Shown: positions 52,170 through 61,160, counted from the first letter of the stretch. The stretch is DNA of 64,000 nt from a bacterium (GCA_020444265.1 JAHLLH010000002.1:186001-250000); one strand, 5' to 3'. Notes: a model not told the origin generated them from the sequence alone. Program-made: numbers and translations.

Positions 52170-54677
52170 ATGGATGTGGCGGCGGAAAGAAAAACGGACA
52201 AAGAGAAGCAGGCGCCCGACCTGGGGATTGTTGGGAAACGGGTCCGGCGGACAGTGCTGCGCAATGCCTACTTCGCGGTCGTATCTCTTGTCCTGGTAGC
52301 CATCCTCTTTCTCTGGGCAACATTCCAGGTCTGGCAGGTCGGTCTGAAGGACGCCGTTGTTAACCAGGAACGTGCCTGGGGACATCGGTATGTGGATGCG
52401 GAGGCGAGCTTCATGACTCGCCGTCTCGAGTCCATCGAAACATCCCTCCGTCGTTTTGGCGCCACGGCCCTCTCCTGGCAGAACACTCCCGGCCCCTCCA
52501 CCCAGCGTCTCTCCCCGCGTGGGCAGTCCTGGATTGTGAAGGGGGACGATCAGAACGCAGAAACCATTGTCTTTGCCCATCCGACCTCGATCCAGGATAT
52601 CGTTGGTCGCGCCGGAGGTTCGCAGTTTGATCCGCAGGCACGCGGCCAGTTGCTTGTCGATCCTGCCATTGAAGCGGCGGGGATCGCAACCTTGGAAGGA
52701 GCCTTGCGACGCCTGCCTTCCGACCACCTCGAAGACCGTATCCGTGACCGTCAGCAGCTGCTGAATTTGAAAGCGGTGCGTGAAAGCGCACGGACTCGAG
52801 GAAGGGCTGTCTCCTGGTATACTGGTGGGTCGCTCTCCAATACTCCACCCGCTCAGCAGGCGGGGGCATCCTTCCCTGTGATGAACGAGGGCAGCATTGT
52901 CGCGGTGGTATTTGTCGAGGTTGACGCTCAGCAGTTCCTTCCGATCATCTCCACCGAAGAGGGGGAGTGGTCGCTGATTGTGGACAGTAAAGCAGTTGTG
53001 GTTGCAGCCGACAGCCTTGGGGCCGAGGTGATGGCGCGTGTCGGCACCAATTTGACACGAGCAGCGCAACGTCCTGTCTCCACCTTCGGTAACCGTCTTC
53101 TTGAAAAAGAGTCCGGTGAATGGCAAGTGTCAACACGCAAAGGCACCTGGTTGTGTAGCTATGTGACCTTGCCAAAGCAGGGGTGGAAGCTGGTGCTGGC
53201 ACGTCCCACCGGCATGCCTGAAGGCGCGGCTCAGACACTGTCACGCAATGCCCTGATCGCGACCATCCTGCTCAGCCTGATTCTGTTGGCGCTGCTGCCC
53301 CTGGTGCGCTTCCTGCTGAACAGGCGGGCAGTCAAACTGGCTCAGACCGCCGATGAAGTGGTCGAGTTGCTCGAAACCTCGCTCGATGAGGTAGGGCGTG
53401 ACATTCCCCTGACCGCTGCCGGCGAAGATCGTTTCCCGGAACTCGAAGGGCTCCTCTCGATTATTCGTCATACGGCACGCGACATCGGGACACAACGTCG
53501 CGAATCGTCACGTGAACGTGAACGTCTCGCGACTATCCTTCGCTCGTTGGATGTCGGGGTGGCGGTGATGGATCGTCGCTTCAGCGTGGTGTATGCCAAC
53601 GATGTCGTGCTCAATCGTCACGGCGATCAGATCCGCGGCAAACGAGCCTCCTGGATTGTCGAGGACAACCCCTGGGAGGGGGCGGATGATGCCCGAATGG
53701 TGATGGAGGATGGCAGCCCCCACACGGTTCGGAAGCAGATCCAGGTCAGCGGCGAGCAACGTGTTTACCAGGTCACCTATTTTCCGATCATTAATGCTCC
53801 CGGTGGACGTGTGGAAGGGTTTGGTGAGGTGACAACAGATGTTACCGAACTGGCCCACCTGCAATCGGAGCTGAAACGACTTGCGGACGACTTGCAGGAC
53901 AAGAACGAGATCCTGAACAAGAACAATGCGTTGCTGCAACGCGCGGATCGTGTAAAATCCGAGTTCATCGGCAATGTTTCGCACGAACTGCGCACCCCGA
54001 TGAACACTGTGCTCGGCTATTCACGTATCCTGTTGCGGCAGAACGAAAAACTGGACGATTCAACACGTGAAACCCTCGAGCAAATCGAGGCGGCAGCAAC
54101 TCGTTTGATGGAGCTGATCGAAGCGCTGCTCGAGCTGACCCGTTTGGATGCCGGCTCGATCAAGCCTCGCTTGCGCAGCTTCCCGGTGCTCGACCTGGCA
54201 GAGGAGCTGGAGCGTGAGTTTACCCCGAAGATTGAGGCGAAAGGGCTGAACTTCGTTTTGGAAGCGCCGCCCAGCAACATCCTGATTCAGCAGGATTACG
54301 AACGGATGCACCAGGTGCTGATCGCGCTGCTCAATAACGCGATCAAATTTACCGAGGAAGGGGATATCTGTCTCGGGATCAAACGAGATAGTGACTTCCT
54401 CGAAATCTACGTGCGTGATACGGGAGTGGGGATTCCTTCGGACGAACTGGCGCATATCTTTGAACGGTTCCACATGTCGGATGGCTCGGTAACTCGTCGC
54501 CATGGCGGCATCGGCCTGGGCTTGACTCTTGCCCTGCGTCTGACCGAAATGCTTGGTGGTACCATCCGCGTTGACAGCGCTGAAGAGGAAGGCACAACCT
54601 TCACCATCCGTGTCCCGCGCGACCTCGAGGCGGCCATCGATCAGGCAAATGCAACCACGTCCGAGGTAAATGTTTGA
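52170..54677 (+). CDS. Sensor histidine kinase with Cache-like sensor and PAS domain
   Basis: An 835-residue kinase. TM1 is about 35-55, an extracytoplasmic Cache-like domain spans about 60-350, and TM2 is about 365-390. A PAS domain follows (about 450-575, 'GVAVMDRRFSVVYANDVVLN'), then a coiled coil. HisKA is 'FIGNVSHELRTPMNTVLGYS' with the phospho-accepting His. The ATPase domain has 'ALLNNAIKFTEEG', 'VRDTGVGIPSDEL' and 'GGIGLGLTLALRL'. The response regulator overlaps its stop (TTGA). I use the first ATG; a GTG 13 codons upstream is an alternative. It could phosphorylate the neighbouring kinase-dead-looking sensor. Confidence 0.92.
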   Translation: MDVAAERKTDKEKQAPDLGIVGKRVRRTVLRNAYFAVVSLVLVAILFLWATFQVWQVGLKDAVVNQERAWGHRYVDAEASFMTRRLESIETSLRRFGATALSWQNTPGPSTQRLSPRGQSWIVKGDDQNAETIVFAHPTSIQDIVGRAGGSQFDPQARGQLLVDPAIEAAGIATLEGALRRLPSDHLEDRIRDRQQLLNLKAVRESARTRGRAVSWYTGGSLSNTPPAQQAGASFPVMNEGSIVAVVFVEVDAQQFLPIISTEEGEWSLIVDSKAVVVAADSLGAEVMARVGTNLTRAAQRPVSTFGNRLLEKESGEWQVSTRKGTWLCSYVTLPKQGWKLVLARPTGMPEGAAQTLSRNALIATILLSLILLALLPLVRFLLNRRAVKLAQTADEVVELLETSLDEVGRDIPLTAAGEDRFPELEGLLSIIRHTARDIGTQRRESSRERERLATILRSLDVGVAVMDRRFSVVYANDVVLNRHGDQIRGKRASWIVEDNPWEGADDARMVMEDGSPHTVRKQIQVSGEQRVYQVTYFPIINAPGGRVEGFGEVTTDVTELAHLQSELKRLADDLQDKNEILNKNNALLQRADRVKSEFIGNVSHELRTPMNTVLGYSRILLRQNEKLDDSTRETLEQIEAAATRLMELIEALLELTRLDAGSIKPRLRSFPVLDLAEELEREFTPKIEAKGLNFVLEAPPSNILIQQDYERMHQVLIALLNNAIKFTEEGDICLGIKRDSDFLEIYVRDTGVGIPSDELAHIFERFHMSDGSVTRRHGGIGLGLTLALRLTEMLGGTIRVDSAEEEGTTFTIRVPRDLEAAIDQANATTSEVNV

Positions 54678-55069
54678 GCCAAGCGAGTCCACTCATCCTG
54701 CTTGTCGATGATGACCCTGTCTGCAGGGACATCACACGGCGGATTCTCTCCCATGAGCTGAAGGAGTTCAACCTCGAGCTTCGTGAAGCGACCAATGGTG
54801 CAGAGGGGCTTGAGCTCGCGAAAACCATCCAGCCGAATTTGATTCTGATGGACATTGCCATGCCGGTACTTTCCGGCACGGGAGCAATCGAACGGCTGAA
54901 AGCGGACCCCGAAACAGCATCGATCCCTGTTCTCGCGGTCACCGCGATGGTGCTGCCACGTGAACGGGACAACCTGCTATCGATCGGGTTCGATGGCTAC
55001 ATCCCCAAGCCGATCAACTATGATGCACTGGTGGAACAGGTTCGCTCGTACCTTGACCCATCCGGGTAA
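54674..55069 (+). CDS. Single-domain response regulator (receiver only)
   Basis: A 131-residue CheY-like receiver. The acidic pocket is 'LLVDDDP', the phospho-accepting Asp is in 'LILMDIAMPV', followed by the conserved Thr/Ala switch region 'VLAVTAMVLPRE' and Lys in 'GYIPKPIN'. No output domain is present. It starts with TTG overlapping the kinase stop, so production is tied to the kinase. It probably acts through protein contacts or as a phosphorelay intermediate. Confidence 0.93.
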   Translation: MSQASPLILLVDDDPVCRDITRRILSHELKEFNLELREATNGAEGLELAKTIQPNLILMDIAMPVLSGTGAIERLKADPETASIPVLAVTAMVLPRERDNLLSIGFDGYIPKPINYDALVEQVRSYLDPSG

Positions 55070-55123
55070 CCATTGCCACAGGACTTCCCAACACACGGGA
55101 TCGCCAGCACGAGGATCATGTAG

Positions 55124-57385
55124 ATGAACGCCATCCGACGGACCCCCATCCTCCTTTCATTGTCCCTTGCTTTGCTTACTCTCCTTGCTGTTGGCTGTGC
55201 GGATCAACCACTTGAGGTTGCTCCCGCTGATGAGACCCTGCTGCAGGACATGGCCACGTTCCGTCGCGGGGAGGTGGGGCATGGATTGCTGGTCTCACAC
55301 AGCGGCTTGGTGGCTTCCCTGCCGGTTCGTGACTTCGGAGAAGCCCCGCTCGCGGTTCCTGCACGTGGCCTTTTCTACGGACCCTATCGCTTGCTGGATG
55401 GTTGGAGTTGGGATGCCGGGCAGACCGGGCAGACGGACCCCGGTGCGCTCGCTCAGCAGCGTCCAGACCGGATTGAACGTCCCTTGCCCGGGATCGGTAC
55501 AGAACGAGTGATCCTCGACCCCGATTCCGCCTGTGGGGTCATTCTCCTGCCTTCAGGACCGGGTAGCCTGGTTCGGTTCATTCCCGCCATCGACTTGCGT
55601 CCAATTGCCGAACCATCCGCAAACGCCACAGTCTCCTGGTCCGAGCTGGACAAGGCGCTGATCGCATCACTGCCCAACGAGGAGATTGTGCTGGCGCTGG
55701 TGTCCAATGGTGGGTTTGCGGAAGGGCGAGAGGAGAAGCGGATCGAATACGCCACTTCCTGGGGACCGCTTGAAGCGGTCGCGAGTGTCCTCGAGCCGGG
55801 GCTTTTCTCCTTCCCGAAAGCGAAGGGAGCGGCCATTGGCCTGGGGGTTGCAACCTCCCGGCAAGATGCCGTACGTCTCGCACGACATGCGCTTGATCAG
55901 CGGAGCACCATTGAACGACGGGCCAAACAACGTGCGTTCGAGACACTTGACAGGGTCGCGGTACGGAGCAATGACTCCCTTTTTACCGCTGCGGCAGCAT
56001 GGGATATCTGGTGGACAACCGACGGGTTACTCGTCGGGCCGGAGGGAAACCGTCACCGTTTGTCGCGTGCCCCACTACCCTATGCGGGTGATCCTGTTGC
56101 GGACACCAACACCCTGCCAGCCCTGTTAGCAATCCACCCATCGGACCTCGACCCGGCACGGCAGCTTTTTGCCGCGCTGGACGAACCATTTGCGGAGAAC
56201 GATCTCGAGGGCTATGCCTATGCCCTCGCACAGCTTCTGTCCGACCGGATGCTCGCGAGTTGGTTGTCTACTGATTCTGCCCTGGTCGAACACGCTCGTC
56301 TGCTGGCGACCTACAGCCCCGATTTGACGGTGGACCCCGACTCGACTGTCTACGACTTACTCACCCGCTGGGATATTGATCTGCGTGATGCTGGTTTCAG
56401 CCATCCCGCCCTTGCCACCCAGTCCGGTCTCGCGTCGCTGCTGCTTGAGGCGATGGAAGATTTGACGACGTTGGCTCGGCGCAACGACCTTGAGACGGAC
56501 GAGTTCCAGTTTCTCACCCAAATCATCGCCACTAGCGCACGCCCTGACCCGAACTTTCCCGCCTACATCCTGCTGAAACCGCCGGAAAGCTGGGATGCGG
56601 AGACGGTGGAGGAATACCGCGATGCCTCCACCCACCCGCGCCTTTCACTTCCCTGGTATGAACGCCATTCTCCCCTGCACGCGAGACGGGGGGATGATGA
56701 GCTCGCAAAATTGGCGATGCGCATCTGGACCGCAGAGCATGGGCTGCGTTTCCATGCCGAAGATGGATTCCGTCCACTCGCTTTCAACTCCAGCCGTTGG
56801 CTCGCCTGGCATCAGCTTAACCGGTCGGGCAGCGCGATCAGCCGTCAACAAGTGGATGCGCTTTTCCGTGGTGAATATTGGAGTTGGCTCTACGAGGACC
56901 CGATCCGCCAGGTGACTCTGCCAGGCGGGGCGGTGGTCGATCAAGAGGTGGCGGCACGTCGGCTGAACGTCCGACTGCGTGACCTGATCGGCCTCGAATG
57001 GAAGGGCGGCTTTTCACGTCCTCGCTCGCATGAGGGCGACCGAGGTAGCCCGGTGGTCACCGGATTCAGTCTGAAACCGGCCCAACCGCTTGAGTTCTGG
57101 AAGGGAAGAGCCGTAACCTTCGCCATTGGACAGGGCGATGCCCGTATCCAGGTCTACATGGAACCCTGGGAAGGGCTCTATCGTTTCTCCGTGTCCGACG
57201 ACAGCCGTGACATGCAAGTCGACCTGATCGACCTCCCGGTGGAGGGGACACGGTTGAGTGGCAGTTTTGCGGTGCAGTCGGGACGGGTGATCGAGATAAC
57301 CCGGGAGTTGACCGGGCCGGGTTTGCGAAGCCTGATGATCAACGGGGTTGAACTGATGAATGCTTCGAGGCAGATGATACGATGA
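55124..57385 (+). CDS. Large lipoprotein, possibly a glycoside hydrolase-like (alpha/alpha toroid) enzyme
   Basis: A 753-residue protein has a lipoprotein signal ('LLTLLAVGC'). An N-terminal beta-rich part (about 30-270) is followed by a long helical region (about 280-600) containing 'AAAWDIWWTTDGLLVGPEG', 'APLPYAGDPVADTNTLPALL' and 'WLAWHQLNRSGSAISRQQVD', and a C-terminal beta domain. This order and the Trp/Asp-rich helical segments recall glycogen-debranching or GH15/GH63-type enzymes, but I cannot place catalytic acids with certainty. A ROK sugar kinase overlaps its end (ATGA), which favours a carbohydrate role. Confidence 0.5.
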   Translation: MNAIRRTPILLSLSLALLTLLAVGCADQPLEVAPADETLLQDMATFRRGEVGHGLLVSHSGLVASLPVRDFGEAPLAVPARGLFYGPYRLLDGWSWDAGQTGQTDPGALAQQRPDRIERPLPGIGTERVILDPDSACGVILLPSGPGSLVRFIPAIDLRPIAEPSANATVSWSELDKALIASLPNEEIVLALVSNGGFAEGREEKRIEYATSWGPLEAVASVLEPGLFSFPKAKGAAIGLGVATSRQDAVRLARHALDQRSTIERRAKQRAFETLDRVAVRSNDSLFTAAAAWDIWWTTDGLLVGPEGNRHRLSRAPLPYAGDPVADTNTLPALLAIHPSDLDPARQLFAALDEPFAENDLEGYAYALAQLLSDRMLASWLSTDSALVEHARLLATYSPDLTVDPDSTVYDLLTRWDIDLRDAGFSHPALATQSGLASLLLEAMEDLTTLARRNDLETDEFQFLTQIIATSARPDPNFPAYILLKPPESWDAETVEEYRDASTHPRLSLPWYERHSPLHARRGDDELAKLAMRIWTAEHGLRFHAEDGFRPLAFNSSRWLAWHQLNRSGSAISRQQVDALFRGEYWSWLYEDPIRQVTLPGGAVVDQEVAARRLNVRLRDLIGLEWKGGFSRPRSHEGDRGSPVVTGFSLKPAQPLEFWKGRAVTFAIGQGDARIQVYMEPWEGLYRFSVSDDSRDMQVDLIDLPVEGTRLSGSFAVQSGRVIEITRELTGPGLRSLMINGVELMNASRQMIR

Positions 57386-58344
57386 ACAAGCAACCTCCCC
57401 TCGCGCTTGGCATCGACCTGGGCGGCTCCTCGATCAAGTGGGGAGTCGTTCAGCCAGATGGGACCATCCTCCAGGATGGACGTGTCCCGCTTCCGGATCG
57501 TAAACCGGGGACGGTAGCTGATGCGTTGGCACGTGTGGTCGAAACCGCGACCGGATCGGGTGAGACAACGCTTGTGGCGGTTGGGATCGGCTCGCCGGGG
57601 TTGATCGACAAGACTCGTCGCATCGTCCGGACCTCACCGAACTTTCCCGGCTGGCAGGATGAGCCCCTCGCCGGAATGGTCGAGGAACTGATCGGAAGCA
57701 AGATCCCGGTCGTGCTCGAGAACGATGCCAACCTGCTCGTCTACTCCGAGACACGGTGGGGTGGGGCGGTCGGGCTGAAAAACGTGGTTGTCCTCACCCT
57801 CGGTACCGGTGTTGGTGGCGGGGTGCTGGTGGATGGCCACCCGGTCCGTGGCTCGGGCGGAGGTGGCGCCGAACTGGGACACATCCCGATCGACATTCAT
57901 GGCCCACGTTGTGGTTGCGGTGCGACCGGTTGTTTTGAGGTGTTTTGCAACATTACCGGCACGATGCGCGAAGCCTCCTCGGTCTACGGGGTCGCCAAAT
58001 CCCCTGTTGACCCAGAAGCACTCGCCGAGGCGGCTCGTCAAGGCGATGACCGAGCCATTGAGACCTGGAAGCGAGTGGGTCAGTATTTAGGCGCCGGGGT
58101 GGCGGGTTTGATCAACATCTTCAACCCGGAAGCGGTGTTGGTCGGTGGCGGGTTGGCCAATGCGGGGGACTTTCTCTTCGAGCCGGCACGTGAAACAGCC
58201 AAGGCTCGCTGCTATGCTCCGAATTGGGCGGAAACCTTCTTTGGTCAAGCGAAGTTAAAGGAACGGTCCGGGTTGCTGGGCGCGGCGGCTCTCGCTTTCG
58301 AGCGGGTGGGGGTAGAGACTGCATCCAGCCTGCATAGCGAGTAG
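57382..58344 (+). CDS. ROK family sugar kinase (glucokinase-like)
   Basis: A 320-residue cytoplasmic kinase of hexoses or amino sugars. Its ATP site is 'GIDLGGSSIKWGVV' at about 10-23, sugar binding is at 'ENDANLLVYSE' near 115, the glycine-rich 'TLGTGVGGGVLVDG' lies near 137, and the ROK zinc site is 'CGCGATGCFE' near 178. It fits the ROK glucokinase subgroup. It is translationally coupled to a lipoprotein that may release sugars outside the cytoplasm. Confidence 0.93.
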   Translation: MNKQPPLALGIDLGGSSIKWGVVQPDGTILQDGRVPLPDRKPGTVADALARVVETATGSGETTLVAVGIGSPGLIDKTRRIVRTSPNFPGWQDEPLAGMVEELIGSKIPVVLENDANLLVYSETRWGGAVGLKNVVVLTLGTGVGGGVLVDGHPVRGSGGGGAELGHIPIDIHGPRCGCGATGCFEVFCNITGTMREASSVYGVAKSPVDPEALAEAARQGDDRAIETWKRVGQYLGAGVAGLINIFNPEAVLVGGGLANAGDFLFEPARETAKARCYAPNWAETFFGQAKLKERSGLLGAAALAFERVGVETASSLHSE

Positions 58345-58419
58345 GGTTCAGCTTGCACGGTGACAGTGCTCCGGTTACATTCAGTGCATCAAACGATACG
58401 ACTCAGGGAGTAAATACGC

Positions 58420-58839
58420 ATGAAGCGGTTCGTGACGGTTGCAGGGGGGATCCTGCTGGTAGCCATCCTGGTTATCACAGGTTGTTCGAACAAGCCGAGC
58501 GAGGAAGAACTTTTCAGCAAGGCAAAGGCTGCACAGGAGTCGCGTGATTTCACGGGCGCTGTCGATGCCTACAAGCTGGTTGTGGCGAATTATCCCGACG
58601 GGGACCGTGCCGACGAGGCGCAGTTCATGGTGGGCTTCCTCTACGCCAATGACATTGGCGACACCACCGCCGCTCGTACTGCCTACGAGGTCTACCTCGA
58701 GAAGTATGCTGCTCGCAGCGACAGCGGGATGGTCCTCTCGGCAAAGTGGGAACTTTCCAACCTCGGCAAGGATGTCGATCAGATCGAAGAGATCATGAAT
58801 TTTGCCGGTGGCGAAAGCGACAGCGAAGCTGCCGAGTAG
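58420..58839 (+). CDS. Small TPR-containing lipoprotein
   Basis: A 139-residue protein has a lipobox 'VITGC' at about residue 18-22 and two TPR-like helical pairs ('FSKAKAAQESRDFTGAVDAY' and 'AQFMVGFLYANDIGDTTAAR'), resembling the C-terminal repeats of CpoB/YbgF or BamD-type proteins. It is too short for either full protein. It probably has a scaffolding role at a membrane. It lies 75 bases after the ROK gene, possibly in the same operon. Confidence 0.8.
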   Translation: MKRFVTVAGGILLVAILVITGCSNKPSEEELFSKAKAAQESRDFTGAVDAYKLVVANYPDGDRADEAQFMVGFLYANDIGDTTAARTAYEVYLEKYAARSDSGMVLSAKWELSNLGKDVDQIEEIMNFAGGESDSEAAE

Positions 58840-58864
58840 GCTTGATTCGATACGACAGTTTTAC

Positions 58865-59093
58865 GGGTGGCCCGTCTTGCTTGCAAGTCGGGTTTACTCA
58901 TAGGTGGATGTGCGTCAGGTCTCCGGACCTGACGCAACCGTCCCCACCTGGCTGCAGCGTGGTGGTGTTGTGTGGGTGCTATCGATGTAGCGACCGGGGT
59001 TTCAAACCCTGACGTTCCTTCCATAAGGTGTCAGGGGCCCTTGGGCCCCTTCTTTTGTTGCCGGGTTTGGAAAACCCGGCCTACATCTGATAT
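58865..59093. repeat. Repeat cluster: family A (reverse) and small palindromes
   Basis: It begins with a family A unit in reverse orientation (GGCCCGTCTTGC...CAAGTCGGG, then GCGTCAGGTC...GACCTGACGC). Next comes GGGGCCCTTGGGCCCC, another palindrome (GCCGGGTTTGG...AAACCCGGC) followed by CTACATCTGATATC. The last unit is the reverse of the TGTAGGCCGG units near 15.66 and 61.1 kb. No gene is seen in the 310-base gap. Confidence 0.65.
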
Positions 59094-59094
59094 C

Positions 59095-59119
59095 AAAACC
59101 GCCCGGTTTCCCGGGCGGT
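59095..59119 (-). terminator. Intrinsic terminator of qmoC
   Basis: On the minus strand CCGCCCGG-GAAA-CCGGGCGG forms a perfect 8-bp stem with a GNRA-type loop, followed by TTTT. It lies about 30 bases beyond the qmoC stop codon. Confidence 0.85.
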
Positions 59120-59149
59120 GTTGTGTCGAACAGGCCACGTGACGTGGGA

Positions 59150-60337
59150 TCAGGCGGCAGACGAATCTGATTCAGCAGCCACAGGCGCAGCTACCACCAG
59201 TCCCTGGCCAAGAATACGTTTATGCGAACGTGCCCAGACCATCGCAAGGGTGCGGTAGAGCATGTGCGCAAACTTCGAGTAGGGCATGTACCACAGAATG
59301 AAGAAGACAAAGACAATATGGATGAAGTAGGTCGGGTAGGCAATTTCGCCGATGCCCGCCCAGCGGAACAACCAGCTCATCATGCCGGTCAGGCCGACGA
59401 GGAAAACCATCCAGAGGAACAAACGGTCCGCGTAGCCATTGGCCCCGACATTATCCGCGTTGATCGCGCGACGGATCAGCATCATGGTTGAGCCGACGAG
59501 GATCATGATCCCGGAGACCGCACCGAGGATTTTGATCGGGTTGGGCAGGTCGATGGGGCCGTGCATACCCATCAGCAGACGAACCAGGGCGAGGCCAGCA
59601 GTCGCCGCCGCACCGATGAAGCCGTACATCACCAGCAAGTGAGCGACCTGTCTCGGTTTGTTTTGTCCACACTGGGAGAATCGTTTGTGCCCCGCAATCT
59701 CCAAGATGGTCTGGATCAGGGAAGGAATGAACCCGGGACCGCCTTCCAGCGCAGCATCGTGGTTCAGTCCTTTCCAGAAACGATACAAGCCGACCCCGGC
59801 GATCAAGAAAATGAGGATGTTGCCGCCGATGAAGAGCATCTCGACAATGCCGGAGGGCACAAACTCGGTCAGCATCACTTCATCACTGTTGAAGAAGTAG
59901 GCCAGGTCATGCCCGTTGGCCGACATGTTGATCCCAACCAGCGCACCGACAATCAGGATCGGTACCAGCAGAAGCAGAGGCAGCATCGCCGGATTGGCGA
60001 GGGCACGCCCCATAAAACGCGGGTAAGTGAAGCTGGCGTAGACGTAGTCACGGACCGCAGCGAGGACATCGCCGGGGCGTGCGTCGCGCGGGCAACGTGT
60101 CGAGCAGTCGTTGCACTGGTGGCAGAGCCAGACATCCGGGTCGCTCAGCAGGCGATCTTTCATGCCCCACTGGGCCCAGATCATCTCTTTACGCGGAAAG
60201 GGCCGATCGGCGGGCGAGAGCTCGCACACCGTGCTGCACGTCGCGCACTGGTAACACTTTTTCAGGGTGTCGCCACCGGCGGCACGCACGTGTTGGATGA
60301 ATTCGAGGTCGGGTTCGACCACGAGACGGTCAGACAT
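59150..60337 (-). CDS. qmoC: Quinone-interacting membrane-bound oxidoreductase subunit QmoC
   Basis: A 395-residue membrane subunit that links QmoAB to menaquinone. The N-terminal HdrC-like part has two [4Fe-4S] motifs, 'CYQCATCSTVCE' near residue 28 and 'CHQCNDCSTRCP' near 72. The C-terminal half has six or so membrane helices of the HdrE/NarI type with spaced His residues for heme b (for example in 'QVAHLLVMYGFIG' and 'YPTYFIHIVFVFF'). The ATG follows GGGGGA; an upstream in-frame extension is not protein-like. It is alone here, with its own terminator, far from qmoAB. Confidence 0.92.
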   Translation of the reverse strand: MSDRLVVEPDLEFIQHVRAAGGDTLKKCYQCATCSTVCELSPADRPFPRKEMIWAQWGMKDRLLSDPDVWLCHQCNDCSTRCPRDARPGDVLAAVRDYVYASFTYPRFMGRALANPAMLPLLLLVPILIVGALVGINMSANGHDLAYFFNSDEVMLTEFVPSGIVEMLFIGGNILIFLIAGVGLYRFWKGLNHDAALEGGPGFIPSLIQTILEIAGHKRFSQCGQNKPRQVAHLLVMYGFIGAAATAGLALVRLLMGMHGPIDLPNPIKILGAVSGIMILVGSTMMLIRRAINADNVGANGYADRLFLWMVFLVGLTGMMSWLFRWAGIGEIAYPTYFIHIVFVFFILWYMPYSKFAHMLYRTLAMVWARSHKRILGQGLVVAAPVAAESDSSAA

Positions 60338-60600
60338 TGCATCCCCCCTACTGCAATACCGTTCCCCGCTGCCTGTTGCTAATGTGCACAAAGTATCGGG
60401 GAATCTTGCGAAATATAGTGCAATCTCCTCCCCAACTCCAAACCGGAGCCCCTATTTGTCGCCGGTGAGATTGACCCTTTGGAGGTCGATTTAAGAGACA
60501 ATTAGAGAGATAAGCAACAACCGCCCCTTCTTCCGGCAAGCGCTTTGCACAACCATCTAGCACACGATAGACATTGCTCAATTCTGATACAGGACGCCAG

Positions 60601-61047
60601 ATGCATATTCTTGAAACCGAACAGCTTGTTCCACGTCCCATCAAAGAGGTTTTCGCCTTCTTTTCGAAGCCGGAGAACCTGGCTGAAATCACCCCAGCCT
60701 CGATGGGCTTTCGCACCTTGACCCCTTCGCCGATCCAGATGAAAGAGGGAGCGTTGATTGATTATACCATCCGTCTCGGCGGCCTCCCACTCCATTGGCG
60801 CACGATGATCAGCGATTATACCCCCCCGTTCCGCTTTGTCGATGAGCAACTGGCCGGGCCCTACACCTTCTGGCATCACACCCACACCTTCGAGGAGGTC
60901 GAGGGCGGCACCATGATCCGGGATACGGTACGCTACCTGCTGCCCTTCGGCCCGCTGGGGAAGCTGGTCCACGCTCTCTTTGTCCGTCGCCAGATCGAGT
61001 CGATCTTTACGCATCGTCAAAGAGTTATCAGAAAGCAGTTTGGGTGA
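60601..61047 (+). CDS. SRPBCC family ligand-binding protein
   Basis: A 148-residue protein of the Bet v1-like fold, from the well-conserved subgroup with 'FAFFSKPENLAEITPASMGF' near residue 17, 'GALIDYTIRLGGLPLHWRT' near 55, 'YTFWHHTHTFEEVEGGT' near 88 and 'YLLPFGPLGKLVHALFVRRQ' near 113. Members are predicted lipid or small-ligand binders; some are fused to sugar-nucleotide epimerase domains. No partner is next to it. The ATG follows AGGAC; a TTG nine codons upstream is less likely. Confidence 0.85.
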   Translation: MHILETEQLVPRPIKEVFAFFSKPENLAEITPASMGFRTLTPSPIQMKEGALIDYTIRLGGLPLHWRTMISDYTPPFRFVDEQLAGPYTFWHHTHTFEEVEGGTMIRDTVRYLLPFGPLGKLVHALFVRRQIESIFTHRQRVIRKQFG

Positions 61048-61063
61048 GGATTGTTGAAGGTGC

Positions 61064-61160
61064 CCCGGCTTGTCTCGCCGAGTCGGGTATTTGTGTGTTC
61101 AGTGTAGGCCGGACTTGTCTGCCTGGGGCTGATTCTTGAATCCGGCGAGGTCCGGCGAAA
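61064..61160. repeat. Palindrome cluster upstream of surface-protein gene
   Basis: A family A-like CCCGGCTTGTCTCGCCGAG unit is followed by TGTAGGCCGGACTT and TGATTCTTGAATCCGGCGAG, which match the units near 15.66 kb. The second is split by about 20 bases, so this copy looks rearranged. The rest of the gap to the next gene (342 bases in all) shows no gene or clear promoter. Confidence 0.55.

Noticed and set aside
52134-53126. A 330-codon minus-strand frame opposite the Cache domain of the histidine kinase.
   Set aside because: It overlaps a well-supported gene and its product is rich in Arg/Pro/Gly without motifs.
59150-60337. Assignment of the membrane subunit as DsrMK/HdrCE rather than QmoC.
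   Set aside because: The fusion of an HdrC-like ferredoxin part with one membrane b-type domain in this order and length, together with qmoAB and aprBA in the same window, fits QmoC; DsrM and DsrK are separate proteins.
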